Of a DNA stretch of 64,000 nt, positions 20,298 to 29,419 are shown piece by piece. This stretch comes from Allobosea sp. TND4EK4 (GTDB lineage: Bacteria; Pseudomonadota; Alphaproteobacteria; Rhizobiales; Beijerinckiaceae): positions 124,001 through 188,000 of the forward strand of contig NZ_FTMO01000001.1 in assembly GCF_900156025.1 (NCBI RefSeq), given 5' to 3'. The notes under the pieces are model-generated. The model did no database searches. It was not told the origin of the DNA and was given only the letters and a program-made list of their open reading frames with translations. The position numbers and the translations under genes are program-made. Numbering within the stretch: position 1 is the stretch's first letter; each line of letters begins with the position of its first letter.

Positions 20298-21140
20298 ATG
20301 CGTTGCGTTGCGTATCTGGCGGGCCTCGTCATCGGCCTCGCCTTGGCGTTGCCCGGTCAGGCGAAAGCCCAGTCGCGGGATTATACCCAGCTCACCTCGC
20401 CGCAAGCGGCGCAGAACTGGTATCTGACGGTGGGCGCCGGCCTGCGCTATCAGCCTGACTATGCCGGCTCCGACGACTACATCTTCCGCGCGCGGCCGAT
20501 CATCTCGCTCGGCAAGGGGCTGAAGAGCACCTGGTGGAGCGCCGAGGACGACGCGATGCTCAGCATCGGCGTGTTCTCCGGGCAGGGCTGGCGCGTCGGC
20601 TTCTCCGGCGACCTGCTGTGGAAGCGCAGCGCCAAGGTCAACCCGGCGCTGGTCGCGGTGCCGGCCACCAAGTTCGGCGGCGAAGCCGGTGCCTTCGTGG
20701 AATTCTACCCCACCTCCTGGCTGCGCGGGCGCGTGGATGTCCGCCGCGGCATCGTCGCCCATGACGGCGTGGTCGCCGACCTGAAGCTCGACGCCTTCAC
20801 CAGGATCGGCTCCTGGACGCTCGGCGCCGGCCCACGCCTGCGGATCACCTCGGCCGACTATGTCCGGACCTATTTCGGCACGGGCGGCGCCATGCCGGGC
20901 ACCAGCGGGCTGCTGCAGCGCTTCAACACCGGGCTGCATTCCTACGGCGCGATCGCGCAGGCGACCTACAACTGGACGGACAATTTCAAGACGACCGCCT
21001 ATGTCGAATACAAGCGCCTCACCGGAGACGCGACCCGCTCGCCCATCGTGCGGCCGTTCGGCTCGAAGAACTCGGTCACGATCGGGCTGGCGGCGAGCTA
21101 CTCCTTCGACACCGGATCGAGCTACTCCTTCGGCATGTGA
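20298..21140 (+). CDS. MipA/OmpV family outer-membrane protein
   Basis: The 280-residue protein has a signal peptide (MRCVAYLAGLVIGLALALPG, cleavage near AKA-Q) and an all-beta pattern of alternating residues. The first strand reads WYLTVGAGLRYQPDYAGSDD, which is the MipA/OmpV start, and the protein ends in an aromatic/hydrophobic terminal strand (SYSFGM). Family members are outer-membrane beta-barrels, some of which scaffold murein enzymes. The gene stands alone, opposite ndk. Confidence 0.88.
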   Translation: MRCVAYLAGLVIGLALALPGQAKAQSRDYTQLTSPQAAQNWYLTVGAGLRYQPDYAGSDDYIFRARPIISLGKGLKSTWWSAEDDAMLSIGVFSGQGWRVGFSGDLLWKRSAKVNPALVAVPATKFGGEAGAFVEFYPTSWLRGRVDVRRGIVAHDGVVADLKLDAFTRIGSWTLGAGPRLRITSADYVRTYFGTGGAMPGTSGLLQRFNTGLHSYGAIAQATYNWTDNFKTTAYVEYKRLTGDATRSPIVRPFGSKNSVTIGLAASYSFDTGSSYSFGM

Positions 21141-21173
21141 GGCCGGGCGCGGCGCCGCCGCGCTGCCGGCAAC

Positions 21174-21201
21174 AAAAAAGGCGGGCCGCGAGGCCCGCCT
21201 T
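21174..21201 (-). terminator. Intrinsic terminator of ndk
   Basis: A perfect 10-bp stem (AAGGCGGGCC / GGCCCGCCTT, loop GCGA) is followed on the minus strand by a run of T residues. It lies 26 bases past the ndk stop codon. The stem may also slow transcription from the convergent outer-membrane protein gene. Confidence 0.88.
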
Positions 21202-21226
21202 CGTCGTTTCAGCGATCGGGCTGAAA

Positions 21227-21649
21227 TCAGCCGACGATCTCGTTGCCCGCGAAGAACTGGGCGATCTCGACGGCGGCCGTCTCCGGCGCATCCGAGCCAT
21301 GCACGGTGTTCTCGCCGACCGACTGGGCGAAGAGCTTGCGGATGGTACCCTCGGCGGCATTGGCCGGGTTGGTCGCGCCCATCACGTCGCGATACTTGGC
21401 GATGGCGTCCTCGCCTTCGAGCACCTGCACGACGACCGGGCCCGAGGTCATGAACTCGACGAGCTCGCCGAAGAAGGGCCGCTCCTTGTGGACGCCGTAG
21501 AAGGTCTCGGCCTGAGCCTTCGTCATCTGGATGCGCTTCTGCGCGACGATGCGCAGGCCGGCCTTCTCGATGACAGCGTTGACCGCGCCGGTGAGGTTGC
21601 GCTTCGTCGCGTCGGGCTTGAGAATGGAGAAGGTACGCTGGACAGCCAT
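21227..21649 (-). CDS. ndk: Nucleoside-diphosphate kinase
   Basis: This 140-residue enzyme transfers the gamma phosphate between nucleoside triphosphates and diphosphates. It opens with the family start ([14 protein letters not shown]), and the phosphorylated histidine is H117 in [12 protein letters not shown]. The length is standard. The gene stands alone with its own terminator. Confidence 0.97.
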   Translation of the reverse strand: MAVQRTFSILKPDATKRNLTGAVNAVIEKAGLRIVAQKRIQMTKAQAETFYGVHKERPFFGELVEFMTSGPVVVQVLEGEDAIAKYRDVMGATNPANAAEGTIRKLFAQSVGENTVHGSDAPETAAVEIAQFFAGNEIVG

Positions 21650-21762
21650 CGGAAAATCCTTGGGGAGTTCAAAATCGGGAATGCGGCGCGCTTATAGCCG
21701 CCGCCTCCCCGCCCCACAAGGCTGGTGGCTCACCGGTGTCGCCCGTTTCAAAAAAGGCGCGG

Positions 21763-21866
21763 GTCATCCCGGACGCAGCGCAGCGGAGATCCGGGATTCC
21801 TGCCGGAGCGCTGATCGGCGAGGTTCCGGAATGGATCCCGGGTCTCCCTCCGGTCGCCCGGGCGAC
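21763..21866. repeat. Dispersed palindromic repeat, family A
   Basis: It begins GTCATCCCGG and contains GATCCGGGATTCCTGCCGG and a mirrored GGAATGGATCCCGGG. The right end is degraded (CGCCCGGGCGAC). It lies in the 271-base gap upstream of ndk. Confidence 0.8.
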
Positions 21867-21920
21867 AGCGCCTGATTGACCAAGGCTCAGGAGCGTGGCC
21901 TGAGCCCAGATGCCTTGCGC

Positions 21921-22190
21921 TCAGTGGCGCGTCAGGACGGCGCGCGCCTCGCGCAGCGCCGCAGCGATCTCGTCGCGGTTCATCTCGGCGGCAAGTTCCT
22001 GCCGGGCCGCAGCGGCCCGGGCACAGCCGCGGGCGAAGGCGACGTTGAACCAGGTCTGCGCCTTGACCCGGTCAATCGGACCGGAACGGCCGGAGGCATG
22101 CATCAGCCCCAGCTCGTAATAGGCCTCTGCCGAAACCTCCGCCGGGATTACCAGCGAAGCGGGAACCGCGCTCATCTCCATGCGTGCCAT
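21921..22190 (-). CDS. Small Sel1-repeat-like protein
   Basis: From the ATG at 22190 the product is 89 residues. The segment AYYELGLMHASGRSGPIDRVKAQTWF has the A.YxLGxMyxxG spacing of one Sel1/TPR-like repeat. This makes a single helical hairpin, so it would be a small adaptor-like cytosolic protein. No signal peptide is seen. The upstream in-frame extension of 40 codons lacks a family match. The role is unknown. Confidence 0.7.
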   Translation of the reverse strand: MARMEMSAVPASLVIPAEVSAEAYYELGLMHASGRSGPIDRVKAQTWFNVAFARGCARAAAARQELAAEMNRDEIAAALREARAVLTRH

Positions 22191-22543
22191 GACGAACCAC
22201 CTTGTTGCCGTTGCTCGCCGATCACCCGTCCAAAGGTCCCCGGCCGATGTCGTGAGAGTGGCGGCGATCGTTAAAGCGGGCGCTAAATTTTGCGATGAAT
22301 CGAGTCTCAACGAGAGGTGATCGAGCCGTTAAATCAACGGAGCGTTCACGCTAGAGTTGCGAAAACAGCAGATATTTCAAGGCTCTGCCGACAGACCTGC
22401 TCAGCCGCCGTTGAGGATGGATTCACCTTGCGTCAGGTTCGGCGGGCCCGCAGCATTCGCGGGGCCGCTTGGAGAGCGACCGAAATCGCGATATGGTTCA
22501 CATCTAAACGATAAGCCGGGCCCTGCCGGCATGGGAGGATGGA
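22191..22543. other. Intergenic region between divergent genes
   Basis: These 353 bases separate the Sel1-like gene and the DUF2147 gene. They are less GC-rich than the surroundings (for example GCGCTAAATTTTGCGATGAA near 22280) and should carry both promoters. No repeat or RNA structure is obvious, and no open frame in it looks coding. Confidence 0.5.
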
Positions 22544-22930
22544 ATGACAAGGACGATCGGTTTCGCGCTGGGCAGCTTTGCGGCTCTGGCGGTGATGGGA
22601 AGCATGGGCAGTGCCGCGGCGCAGGACGCGCTTGGCGTCTGGCAGCGGGATACCGGCGCCTCGCGCGTGCGCTTCGCCAAATGCGGCGAGGCCCTGTGCG
22701 GCACCCTCTCCTGGCTGAAGGATGCCAGCGGCCCGGCCAAGGTCGGCCAGCGCATCTTCTACGACATGAAGCCGAGCGGGGCCGGCAAGTGGAGCGGCAG
22801 CGCCTTCAATCCGGAGGACGGCAAGACCTATTCCGGCACGATGACGCTCGCGGGCGACACGCTGACCACGGCTGGCTGCGTGCTCGGCGGGCTGATCTGC
22901 CGCTCGGTGGTCTGGAAGCGGGCGGACTGA
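22544..22930 (+). CDS. Secreted DUF2147-family protein
   Basis: The 128-residue product has a signal peptide ending near SAAA-Q. The mature domain reads LGVWQRDTGASRVRFAKCGEALCGTLSWL and later FNPEDGKTYSGTMTLAGDTLTTAGC, which is the DUF2147 pattern, a small periplasmic beta fold. Function is unknown; some members are linked to envelope or stress responses. The ATG follows GGGAGGATGGA, a good ribosome site. Confidence 0.85.
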   Translation: MTRTIGFALGSFAALAVMGSMGSAAAQDALGVWQRDTGASRVRFAKCGEALCGTLSWLKDASGPAKVGQRIFYDMKPSGAGKWSGSAFNPEDGKTYSGTMTLAGDTLTTAGCVLGGLICRSVVWKRAD

Positions 22931-23149
22931 CGCCCCGCCGACTTATCCCCGCCAGCCGCTCCGCCCTTATCCTCGCGCCGTCCCGCCCGACCAAGGGGGC
23001 TTCGCGAGGCATCGTGCGGCCGGGCTGGATGCGGTGTTTCGGGTTTCGCGCCATCATGCGGGTGGCCTTGATCCGGAGGGGTTCTCGCCGCCGGGCCGAA
23101 CAGGCAGGCCCGGTTTCGCCTTGGCGAACAACCTCACAAGACAACCGCG

Positions 23150-23284
23150 CGCGGGGTTTCGGGCGGGGCCGGCAGGCGCCGCATCGACTTCGACACTCGA
23201 CATCGACATCGGCACGCGGCCAAAACCGCGCGCCGCCCTTAACCCCGCGCATCCCCTTGGCTGCGCCCCATCCGAAACCCCGCG
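23150..23284. repeat. Exact 13-base inverted repeat, arms 109 bases apart
   Basis: The arms are CGCGGGGTTTCGG and CCGAAACCCCGCG. The spacer is GC-rich with a CATCGACTTCGACACTCGAC-like segment. No transposase is present. It could be a decayed palindromic element. Confidence 0.45.
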
Positions 23285-23340
23285 GCGACAGCCGGACGGG
23301 GCCTTCGGTGCACGCTCTCTCTGCTTCTCCCAGAGCACGA

Positions 23341-23452
23341 GTCATACCGGGAGAAGCGAAGCGCAGACCCGGGACCCATTCGGACCGCTTTCGATCGAGG
23401 CTCGGGCATGGATCCCGGATCGGCGCGGCTGACGCCGCTTGTCCGGGATGCC
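23341..23452. repeat. Dispersed palindromic repeat, family A
   Basis: It begins GTCATACCGG and ends CCGGGATGCC, with the inner segments GACCCGGGACCCATTCGG and GGGCATGGATCCCGGATCGG shared with other copies. It lies just past the 3' end of the glutathione transferase gene. Confidence 0.82.
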
Positions 23453-23474
23453 CCGTAGAAGCGTCAAAGAGAGT

Positions 23475-24182
23475 TCAGCGCGCCTTCTGCCCGAACAGCA
23501 CCGCCTTTTCCTCAGGCGTGCTGATGCCGGCGGGATTGCGCAGCTCTTCCCCGACCTTGAGGCCGCGCTGCACGGCAGGCCGCGCCAGCATCGTCTCGAT
23601 CCAGCGCGCTACATGGGGGAACTGCCCGATGTCCTGCCCCTGCTTTTCCCAGCCGCGGGCCCAGCCGATGCAGGCCATGTCGGCGATGGAGTATTCGCCG
23701 CAGATGTAGTCGCGGCCTTCGAGACGCTTGTTCAGCACCCCGTAGAGCCGGTTCGCCTCGTTGGTGTAGCGGTCGATCGCATAGGGCACCTTCTCGGGCG
23801 CGTATATGCGGAAATGGTGGGTCTGGCCGAGCATCGGCCCGAAGCCGCCCATCTGCCAGAACAGCCATTCGTCGACCGCGACCCGCCCGCGCTCGTCCTG
23901 CGGATAGAACCGGCCGGTCTTGCGGCCGAGATATTGCAGGATCGCGCCGGATTCGAAGACCGAGATCGGCTTGCCGTCCGGTCCCTGCGGATCGACGATC
24001 GCGGGCATGCGGTTATTGGGCGAGATCGCGAGGAAATCCGGCTTGAACTGGTCGCCCTTGCCGATATTCACCGGGATGACGGTGTAGGGCAGCCCGCACT
24101 CCTCGAGCATGATGCTGATCTTGTGGCCGTTCGGGGTCGGCCAGTAATAAAGGTCGATCGGCTGGGTCTGGGCTTGCGACAT
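23475..24182 (-). CDS. Glutathione S-transferase, YfcG/YghU-like
   Basis: This 235-residue protein has an N-terminal thioredoxin-like domain (residues 8-90; LYYWPTPNGHKISIMLEECGLPY and FESGAILQYLGRKTG) and a C-terminal helical domain. The TPNGHK segment and the ICGEYSIADMACIGW segment fit the nu-class YfcG/YghU group, which act as disulfide-bond reductases with glutathione. The physiological substrate is unknown. The start at 24182 follows AGAGGAC. Confidence 0.88.
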   Translation of the reverse strand: MSQAQTQPIDLYYWPTPNGHKISIMLEECGLPYTVIPVNIGKGDQFKPDFLAISPNNRMPAIVDPQGPDGKPISVFESGAILQYLGRKTGRFYPQDERGRVAVDEWLFWQMGGFGPMLGQTHHFRIYAPEKVPYAIDRYTNEANRLYGVLNKRLEGRDYICGEYSIADMACIGWARGWEKQGQDIGQFPHVARWIETMLARPAVQRGLKVGEELRNPAGISTPEEKAVLFGQKAR

Positions 24183-24387
24183 GGTGCGTCCTCTCGCTGG
24201 AGCTTCGGACGCAAGCTAAGCAGCCGGTAGCCCCGCAGGAAGGGGGGCGGGCCTCCCTCAGCGGGAGGGCCGCCATGTCTCGCAGGGGAGGCAGGGCCGG
24301 ATTGCGATCCGGTGCTGAACCGATCCCGCGGACATGCTCTATATCCGATCACGCCTTTCGCCCGAGCGCATAGCAGGAGCCTTTCCG

Positions 24388-25086
24388 ATGAAACTGACCT
24401 GGTACGGCCATTCCGCCTTCCGCGCCGAGATCGACGGCGCCGTCATCCTGATCGACCCGTTCTTCACCGGGAACCCGGCCTTCGAGGGCGATGTCGGAGC
24501 GGCCTCCGAGGGCGTGACGCATGTCGTCGTCACCCATGGCCATGGCGACCATGTCGGCGACACGCTCGACATCGCCGCCAGGACCGGCGCGACCGTGGTC
24601 ACCAATTACGACCTCGCCATGCATCTGGCGTCGAAGGGCCTGAAGGCGTTCCAGCCGATGAATACCGGCGGCACCGTCGATCTCGGCCCGTTCAGCGTCA
24701 CGCTGACCCGCGCCGATCACTCGGCCGGCATGGGCGAGGCCGGGGTGACCGTGCCGGTCGGCAGCCCCAATGGCGCGATCGTCAAGGCCAAGGGCGAAAA
24801 GACCCTCTGGCACATGGGCGACACAGACATCTTCTCCGACATGGCGCTGCTTGCCGAAATCCACGGCGTCGAGGCCTGCATCTGCCCGATCGGCGACCGC
24901 TTCACCATGGGCGGCAAGGTCGCGGCGCTGGCCATGACCCGCTTTGTCAAGCCGAAGGTCGCGATCCCCTGCCATTACGGCAGCTTCCCGATCATCGACG
25001 CCAATGCGGACGCCTTCGTGGCGGGGCTGAAGGGCAGCGACGTCCAGGCCCTCGTGCCGAGGAAGGGCGAGGCGTTCGCGATCTGA
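24388..25086 (+). CDS. UPF0173 metal-dependent hydrolase
   Basis: The 232-residue protein is a compact metallo-beta-lactamase fold. The metal-binding signature is [13 protein letters not shown] around residues 49-61; a further histidine lies in RADHSAGM and the C-terminal [13 protein letters not shown] follows. UPF0173 members are cytosolic and lack an agreed substrate. The ATG at 24388 ([11 protein letters not shown]) is the standard family start. Confidence 0.9.
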   Translation: MKLTWYGHSAFRAEIDGAVILIDPFFTGNPAFEGDVGAASEGVTHVVVTHGHGDHVGDTLDIAARTGATVVTNYDLAMHLASKGLKAFQPMNTGGTVDLGPFSVTLTRADHSAGMGEAGVTVPVGSPNGAIVKAKGEKTLWHMGDTDIFSDMALLAEIHGVEACICPIGDRFTMGGKVAALAMTRFVKPKVAIPCHYGSFPIIDANADAFVAGLKGSDVQALVPRKGEAFAI

Positions 25087-25119
25087 GGGAGCGCTTTCCC
25101 CGCTCTCGATCCCCTCGCC

Positions 25120-25160
25120 GTCATCCCGGCGGAGCGGCTTCGCCGCTTGTCCGGGATGAC
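25120..25160. repeat. Dispersed palindromic repeat, short copy of family A
   Basis: Only the outer arms remain: GTCATCCCGG and CCGGGATGAC enclose a short hairpin (GCGGCTTCGCCGC). At 41 bases it is the shortest copy, probably an internal deletion. It could act as a terminator for the UPF0173 gene. Confidence 0.75.
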
Positions 25161-25255
25161 CCGCGAGTTAAGTCGGCACTTACTTACGCGCCGCCATCTG
25201 CTATAGCGCGGCGAAACCTCTCCGGCGCGCCGCGCGCCTCATCCAGGAGTCCGCC

Positions 25256-25543
25256 ATGTCGGTCGATCTCGCCACCGTCAAGCGCGTCGCGCATCTTGCG
25301 CGCATCGCCGTTCCGGAGGCCGATCTGCCGAAGCTGCAAGGCGAGCTCAACGCCATCCTCGGCTTCGTCGAGCAGCTCAATGAAGTGGATGTCGAGGGCG
25401 TCGAGCCGATGACCTCGGTGACGCCGATGGCGATGAAGCAGCGCGAGGACGTCGTCAACGACGGCGAGATCGCGGACAGGATCGTCGCCAATGCGCCGGC
25501 TTCCGAGGACAACTATTTCATGGTGCCCAAAGTCATCGAGTAG
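25256..25543 (+). CDS. gatC: Asp-tRNA(Asn)/Glu-tRNA(Gln) amidotransferase subunit C
   Basis: This 95-residue subunit clamps GatA to GatB in the enzyme that converts Glu-tRNA(Gln) to Gln-tRNA(Gln). The fold starts [17 protein letters not shown] and includes the conserved [12 protein letters not shown] and the C-terminal FMVPKVIE. An AGGAG site precedes the ATG. It is followed by gatA after 162 bases that contain a palindromic repeat. Confidence 0.96.
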   Translation: MSVDLATVKRVAHLARIAVPEADLPKLQGELNAILGFVEQLNEVDVEGVEPMTSVTPMAMKQREDVVNDGEIADRIVANAPASEDNYFMVPKVIE

Positions 25544-25565
25544 CGCCCCGCTTCGCCCGCGCCCC

Positions 25566-25663
25566 GTCATCGCGAGCGCAGCGAAGCAATCCGGAAGGAC
25601 TGGGTCCCACCGTTCCGCCTCGCGGCCCCCGGATTGCTTCGTCGCTCCGCTCCTCGCAATGAC
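25566..25663. repeat. Palindromic repeat of a second family between gatC and gatA
   Basis: The arms read GTCATCGCGAG and CTCGCAATGAC with a single mismatch. Inside, GAAGCAATCCGG is mirrored by CCGGATTGCTTC. It differs from the GTCATCCCGG family. It lies inside the gatCA operon, so it is transcribed and should fold in the mRNA. Confidence 0.8.
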
Positions 25664-25705
25664 GGCCTCGATCTGCCCGCCCATTTGAATGCTGGAATAT
25701 CGCCC

Positions 25706-27220
25706 GTGACCGATCTCACCCGCCTGACGCTGACCGAAGCCCGCGACGGCCTGAAGGCCAAGCAGTTCACCGCCACCGAGCTGACGCAGGCCCATATCGC
25801 CGCCGTCGAGAAGGCCCGCGCGCTGAACGCCTATGTGCTGGAGACTCCCGAGCACGCGCTGAAGCAGGCCGCGGCCAGCGATGCCCGCCTCGCCAAGGGC
25901 GAAGCCGGCCCGCTCGAAGGCCTGCCGCTCGGCATCAAGGACCTGTTTGCGACCGAAGGCGTGCGCACCACCGCCTGCTCCAAGATCCTCGGCAATTTCG
26001 TGCCACCCTATGAATCGACCGTCTCCAGCCAGCTCTGGCGCGACGGCGCCGTCATGCTCGGCAAGCTCAACAATGACGAATTCGCCATGGGCTCGTCGAA
26101 CGAGACCTCGGCCTTCGGCAATGTCGTGAACCCGTGGCGCCGCAAGGGCTCCAACGTCGGATCGGGGCCGGGCGGCGCCGTCGAGGGCAACCACCTCGTG
26201 CCGGGCGGCTCGTCCGGCGGTTCGGCCGCGGCCGTCGCCGCCGATCTTTGCCTTGCCGCGACCGCGACCGACACCGGCGGCTCGATCCGCCAGCCGGCCG
26301 CCTTCACCGGCACCGTCGGCATCAAGCCGACCTATGGCCGCTGCTCGCGCTGGGGCATCGTCGCCTTCGCCTCCTCGCTCGACCAGGCCGGGCCGATCGG
26401 CAAGAGCGTGCGCGACTGCGCCGCGATGCTGCGCTCCATGGCCGGGCACGATCCCAAGGACACGACCTCCGTCGACATGGCGGTGCCGGATTACGAGGCG
26501 GCCGCCGGCCGCTCGATCAAGGGCAAGAAGATCGGCATTCCCAGGGAATACCGGCTCGACGGGCTGAACCCGGAGATCGACGCCCTCTGGCAGAAGGGCA
26601 TCGACTGGCTCAAGGCGGCCGGCGCCGAGATCGTCGAGATCTCGCTGCCTCATACCAAATACGCGCTGCCGGCCTACTACATCGTCGCCCCGGCCGAGGC
26701 TTCGTCGAATCTCGCTCGCTATGACGGCGTCCGCTACGGCCTGCGCGAGCAGGGCAAGGACATCGTCGAGATGTACGAGAAGACCCGCGCCGCCGGCTTC
26801 GGCGCCGAGGTCAAGCGCCGCATCATGATCGGCACCTATGTGCTCTCGGCCGGCTATTACGATGCCTATTACGTCCGCGCCCAGAAGATCCGCACGTTGA
26901 TCAAGCGCGATTTCGAGACGGTCTATGCCGAAGGCATCGACGCCGTCCTGACGCCGGCCACGCCGTCCGCCGCCTTCGGCATCGGCGAGAAGGGCTCGGC
27001 CGATCCGGTCGAGATGTATCTCAATGACGTCTTCACGGTGACGGTGAACATGGCCGGCCTGCCCGGTATCGCCGTTCCGGCGGGCCTCGACGCGCAGGGC
27101 CTGCCGCTCGGCCTCCAGCTCATCGGCCGGCCCTTCGACGAGGAGACCCTGTTCTCGCTCGGCGAGGTGATCGAGCAGGCCGCCGGCCGCTTCCCGGTCG
27201 GCGAGCGCTGGTGGGGATGA
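25706..27220 (+). CDS. gatA: Asp-tRNA(Asn)/Glu-tRNA(Gln) amidotransferase subunit A
   Basis: This 504-residue amidase releases ammonia from glutamine for transamidation. The Ser-cisSer-Lys triad is visible: a lysine in PLGIKDLF, the cis-Ser in [12 protein letters not shown] and the catalytic Ser in [15 protein letters not shown] at 25706 is the only sensible start; a nearby ATG at 25689 is out of frame and hits a stop after six codons. Relative to typical GatA, the loop before GGSSGG is longer by about 15 glycine-rich residues ([17 protein letters not shown]). Confidence 0.95.
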   Translation: MTDLTRLTLTEARDGLKAKQFTATELTQAHIAAVEKARALNAYVLETPEHALKQAAASDARLAKGEAGPLEGLPLGIKDLFATEGVRTTACSKILGNFVPPYESTVSSQLWRDGAVMLGKLNNDEFAMGSSNETSAFGNVVNPWRRKGSNVGSGPGGAVEGNHLVPGGSSGGSAAAVAADLCLAATATDTGGSIRQPAAFTGTVGIKPTYGRCSRWGIVAFASSLDQAGPIGKSVRDCAAMLRSMAGHDPKDTTSVDMAVPDYEAAAGRSIKGKKIGIPREYRLDGLNPEIDALWQKGIDWLKAAGAEIVEISLPHTKYALPAYYIVAPAEASSNLARYDGVRYGLREQGKDIVEMYEKTRAAGFGAEVKRRIMIGTYVLSAGYYDAYYVRAQKIRTLIKRDFETVYAEGIDAVLTPATPSAAFGIGEKGSADPVEMYLNDVFTVTVNMAGLPGIAVPAGLDAQGLPLGLQLIGRPFDEETLFSLGEVIEQAAGRFPVGERWWG

Positions 27221-27496
27221 GCGCCGCCTCGCTGCACCGCCGGGGTGGGCGAAGCCGAGATCGCGGGGTGTGCCCGTCGAGCTGGTGAAGCCGAGCCGTA
27301 CCTGGCGGTGCGAGCAGGATCAGGGAACCACGAACTCCGATTGCACCAAGCGCGGTTGGTTCGCGCAGGCGTTGCGCGGCCTATTTGACAGCATTCGTCA
27401 AACCGGGATGATCGCGACCGTTGGGAGCGGCGTGAGCCGGCGCCGGCGGCCACAGCCGCTCCGGCCACCTGTTTCGCAACGGGCCGGGGGGCATCC

Positions 27497-27985
27497 GTGA
27501 CGACACCACTTCATCCGCTGGCGACCCAGCATCTGCCGAGTTTCGTAACGGAACCGGGGCAGTCCGACACGCTCTTCCTGATCTGCTGTATCCTGATCAT
27601 CGGCGCCGTCCTCGCCGTCGGCCTGCTGTTCCTGCATCTGCATACGTTGCCGGAGCGGATGGCTCACCGGACCCACAAGCTGCAGTTCGAGGTCGTCGCC
27701 GTGCTCGGCCTGCTGGCGCTGTTCACGCATATGCACATTTTCTGGGTGATCGGGCTGATCCTGGCCCTGATCGAAATCCCGGATGTCTGGACGCCCCTGC
27801 GCCGGATGGCGGGCGCTCTGGAGAAGATTGCGGGCATTCCGCCCGAGGATGCCGGGGAGTCGCCGGCTCAGGCGACGTCTGCCACACCACCTCCTGCTGC
27901 GCCGCCTCCTGCTGCGGCCCCGGCCGCGGCGGCCGAGACGCTTCCTGCCGAGGTCGCCGCTCAGGGAGGGCCGAGCCATGCTTGA
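27497..27985 (+). CDS. Inner-membrane protein of unknown function, partner of HlyD-type gene
   Basis: The 162-residue product has two or three membrane helices (residues 25-48, 65-90) and a C-terminal tail of Pro and Ala (PPPAAPPPAAAPAAAA). It begins at a GTG. Its last 8 bases overlap the start of the HlyD-family gene, so the two are co-translated. The layout resembles E. coli yiaW-yiaV and yibI-yibH, where a small membrane protein precedes a membrane-fusion protein, but I cannot confirm sequence relation. Confidence 0.7.
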   Translation: MTTPLHPLATQHLPSFVTEPGQSDTLFLICCILIIGAVLAVGLLFLHLHTLPERMAHRTHKLQFEVVAVLGLLALFTHMHIFWVIGLILALIEIPDVWTPLRRMAGALEKIAGIPPEDAGESPAQATSATPPPAAPPPAAAPAAAAETLPAEVAAQGGPSHA

Positions 27986-29198
27986 GGTGATGCTCTGCTC
28001 GCTGGTCACGCTTCTGCCTGACTACCTCTTCCGCCGCTTCGTCCAGGGCAAGCGGATCACCTTCTACTCGGTCTGGTTCGACCTGCGCTGGGGCATCGTC
28101 ACCTGCCTGATGCTGACCGTGACGCTGCTGACGGTGGTGTTCTATTTCCACCCGGCGACCCAGATCGCGACGCTTTCCTTCCGCACCGTGCCGATCGTGC
28201 CGGAGGTCGGCGGCCGCGTCGCGGAGGTCTATGTCCGGCAGGGCCAGACGGTGGAGGCCGGCGCACCGCTGGTCCGGCTGGACAGCGCCAAACAGGAGAG
28301 CGCCTTAACGGCGGCGCGCGCCAAGATCGGCGAGATCGAGGCGGAGATGACGGTCGCGCGCGTCGATCTCCAGACCAGCGACGCCCGCATCCGTGAGGCG
28401 CGGGCGAACAACCAGCAGTCGCAGGACGAGCTGCAGACCAAGCAGGAGCTCAAGCGCCGCAACGACAACGTCGTCTCGAACCGGGAGCTGGAGCGGCTGG
28501 AGAACACGGCTGCCGGCGCCCAGGCCGCGCTCGCCGCCGCCATCGCCCAGCAGGAGACCGCCCAGGCCCGCATTGCGGTGCAGCTCCCCGCCGCCAAGGC
28601 GAGCGCCGAGGCCGCGCTGGCTCAGGCCCAGGTCGAGCTCGACAAGACGATGATCCGGGCCGGCATCGCCGGGCATGTCGAGCAGTTTGCCGTCCGCGTC
28701 GGTGATCTGGTCAATCCCTTCATGCGCCCGGCGGGCGTGCTGATCCCGGCCGATGCCGGACGTCGCGCCATCCAGGCCGCGTTCACCCAGATCGAGGCGC
28801 CCTCGCTCAAGGTGGGCATGATCGGCGAAGTCTCCTGCCTGTCGAAACCCTGGACCATCATCCCGGTGGTGGTGACCGACGTGCAGGATTTCGTGGCGAC
28901 CGGCCAGTTCCGCACCAGCGACCAACTGGTCGATCTCTCGCAGGCGATCCGCGTCGGCTCGGTGCTGGTCTTCATGGAGCCGCTCTACGAAGGCGGGTTC
29001 GAGGGGTTGGTTCCGGGCAGCAACTGCTCGGCCAACGCCTATTCGAACCATCATGACGAGATCGCCTCGGGCAAGCACTCGGCGCTCGGGCGCTTTGCCC
29101 TGCACGCGATCGACGCCACGGGCGTGGTCCATGCCGCGATCCTGCGCATCCAGGCCATCATGGCCCCGATCAAGGTGCTCGTGCTCAGCGGGCACTGA
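27978..29198 (+). CDS. HlyD/EmrA-type membrane-fusion protein (YiaV/YibH-like)
   Basis: From the ATG at 27978 the protein is 406 residues. One transmembrane helix (residues 38-60) is followed by a biotinyl-lipoyl half-motif (RVAEVYVRQGQTVEAGAPLVRLD), a long coiled coil (residues 105-200) and a beta-barrel part. The C-terminus ends with a hydrophobic segment (AILRIQAIMAPIKVLVLSGH), typical of the YiaV/YibH subgroup. No outer-membrane or inner-membrane pump gene is adjacent, so the transport partner is unknown. Confidence 0.85.
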   Translation: MLEVMLCSLVTLLPDYLFRRFVQGKRITFYSVWFDLRWGIVTCLMLTVTLLTVVFYFHPATQIATLSFRTVPIVPEVGGRVAEVYVRQGQTVEAGAPLVRLDSAKQESALTAARAKIGEIEAEMTVARVDLQTSDARIREARANNQQSQDELQTKQELKRRNDNVVSNRELERLENTAAGAQAALAAAIAQQETAQARIAVQLPAAKASAEAALAQAQVELDKTMIRAGIAGHVEQFAVRVGDLVNPFMRPAGVLIPADAGRRAIQAAFTQIEAPSLKVGMIGEVSCLSKPWTIIPVVVTDVQDFVATGQFRTSDQLVDLSQAIRVGSVLVFMEPLYEGGFEGLVPGSNCSANAYSNHHDEIASGKHSALGRFALHAIDATGVVHAAILRIQAIMAPIKVLVLSGH

Positions 29199-29351
29199 AT
29201 GGCGAGCACCATCGCGGGGCGGCGCAACCGGCTCGCCCGCGCCTTCCCGGAATGGCGGCTTCGCGCCGCCGATATCGCCGCCTCGCTGGCCGGCGTGTCG
29301 CAGCGCGGTCCTGGCGGCTCTGCCCCCAAGCCTGCGGCGCCCGCGACAGCA

Positions 29352-29378
29352 AAAAGGCCGCGAGGGTCGCGGCCTTTT
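29352..29378. terminator. Bidirectional intrinsic terminator
   Basis: A perfect 12-bp stem (AAAAGGCCGCGA / TCGCGGCCTTTT, loop GGG) has A residues on the left and T residues on the right, so it can stop transcription from the HlyD-type gene (plus) and from the RND pump gene (minus). Confidence 0.92.
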
Positions 29379-29419
29379 CGATCGTCGTCTCGCGTCCGCC
29401 GCGGCGCGGCCGCTTCCGC

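Larger units (their letters stand above)
22931..23474. other. 544-base intergenic region with inverted repeats
   Basis: No convincing gene lies here. The right part holds a dispersed palindromic repeat (23341-23452). The middle holds an exact 13-base inverted repeat, CGCGGGGTTTCGG at 23150-23162 and its complement at 23272-23284, about 110 bases apart. Short frames on both strands have no family-like content. Confidence 0.5.
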
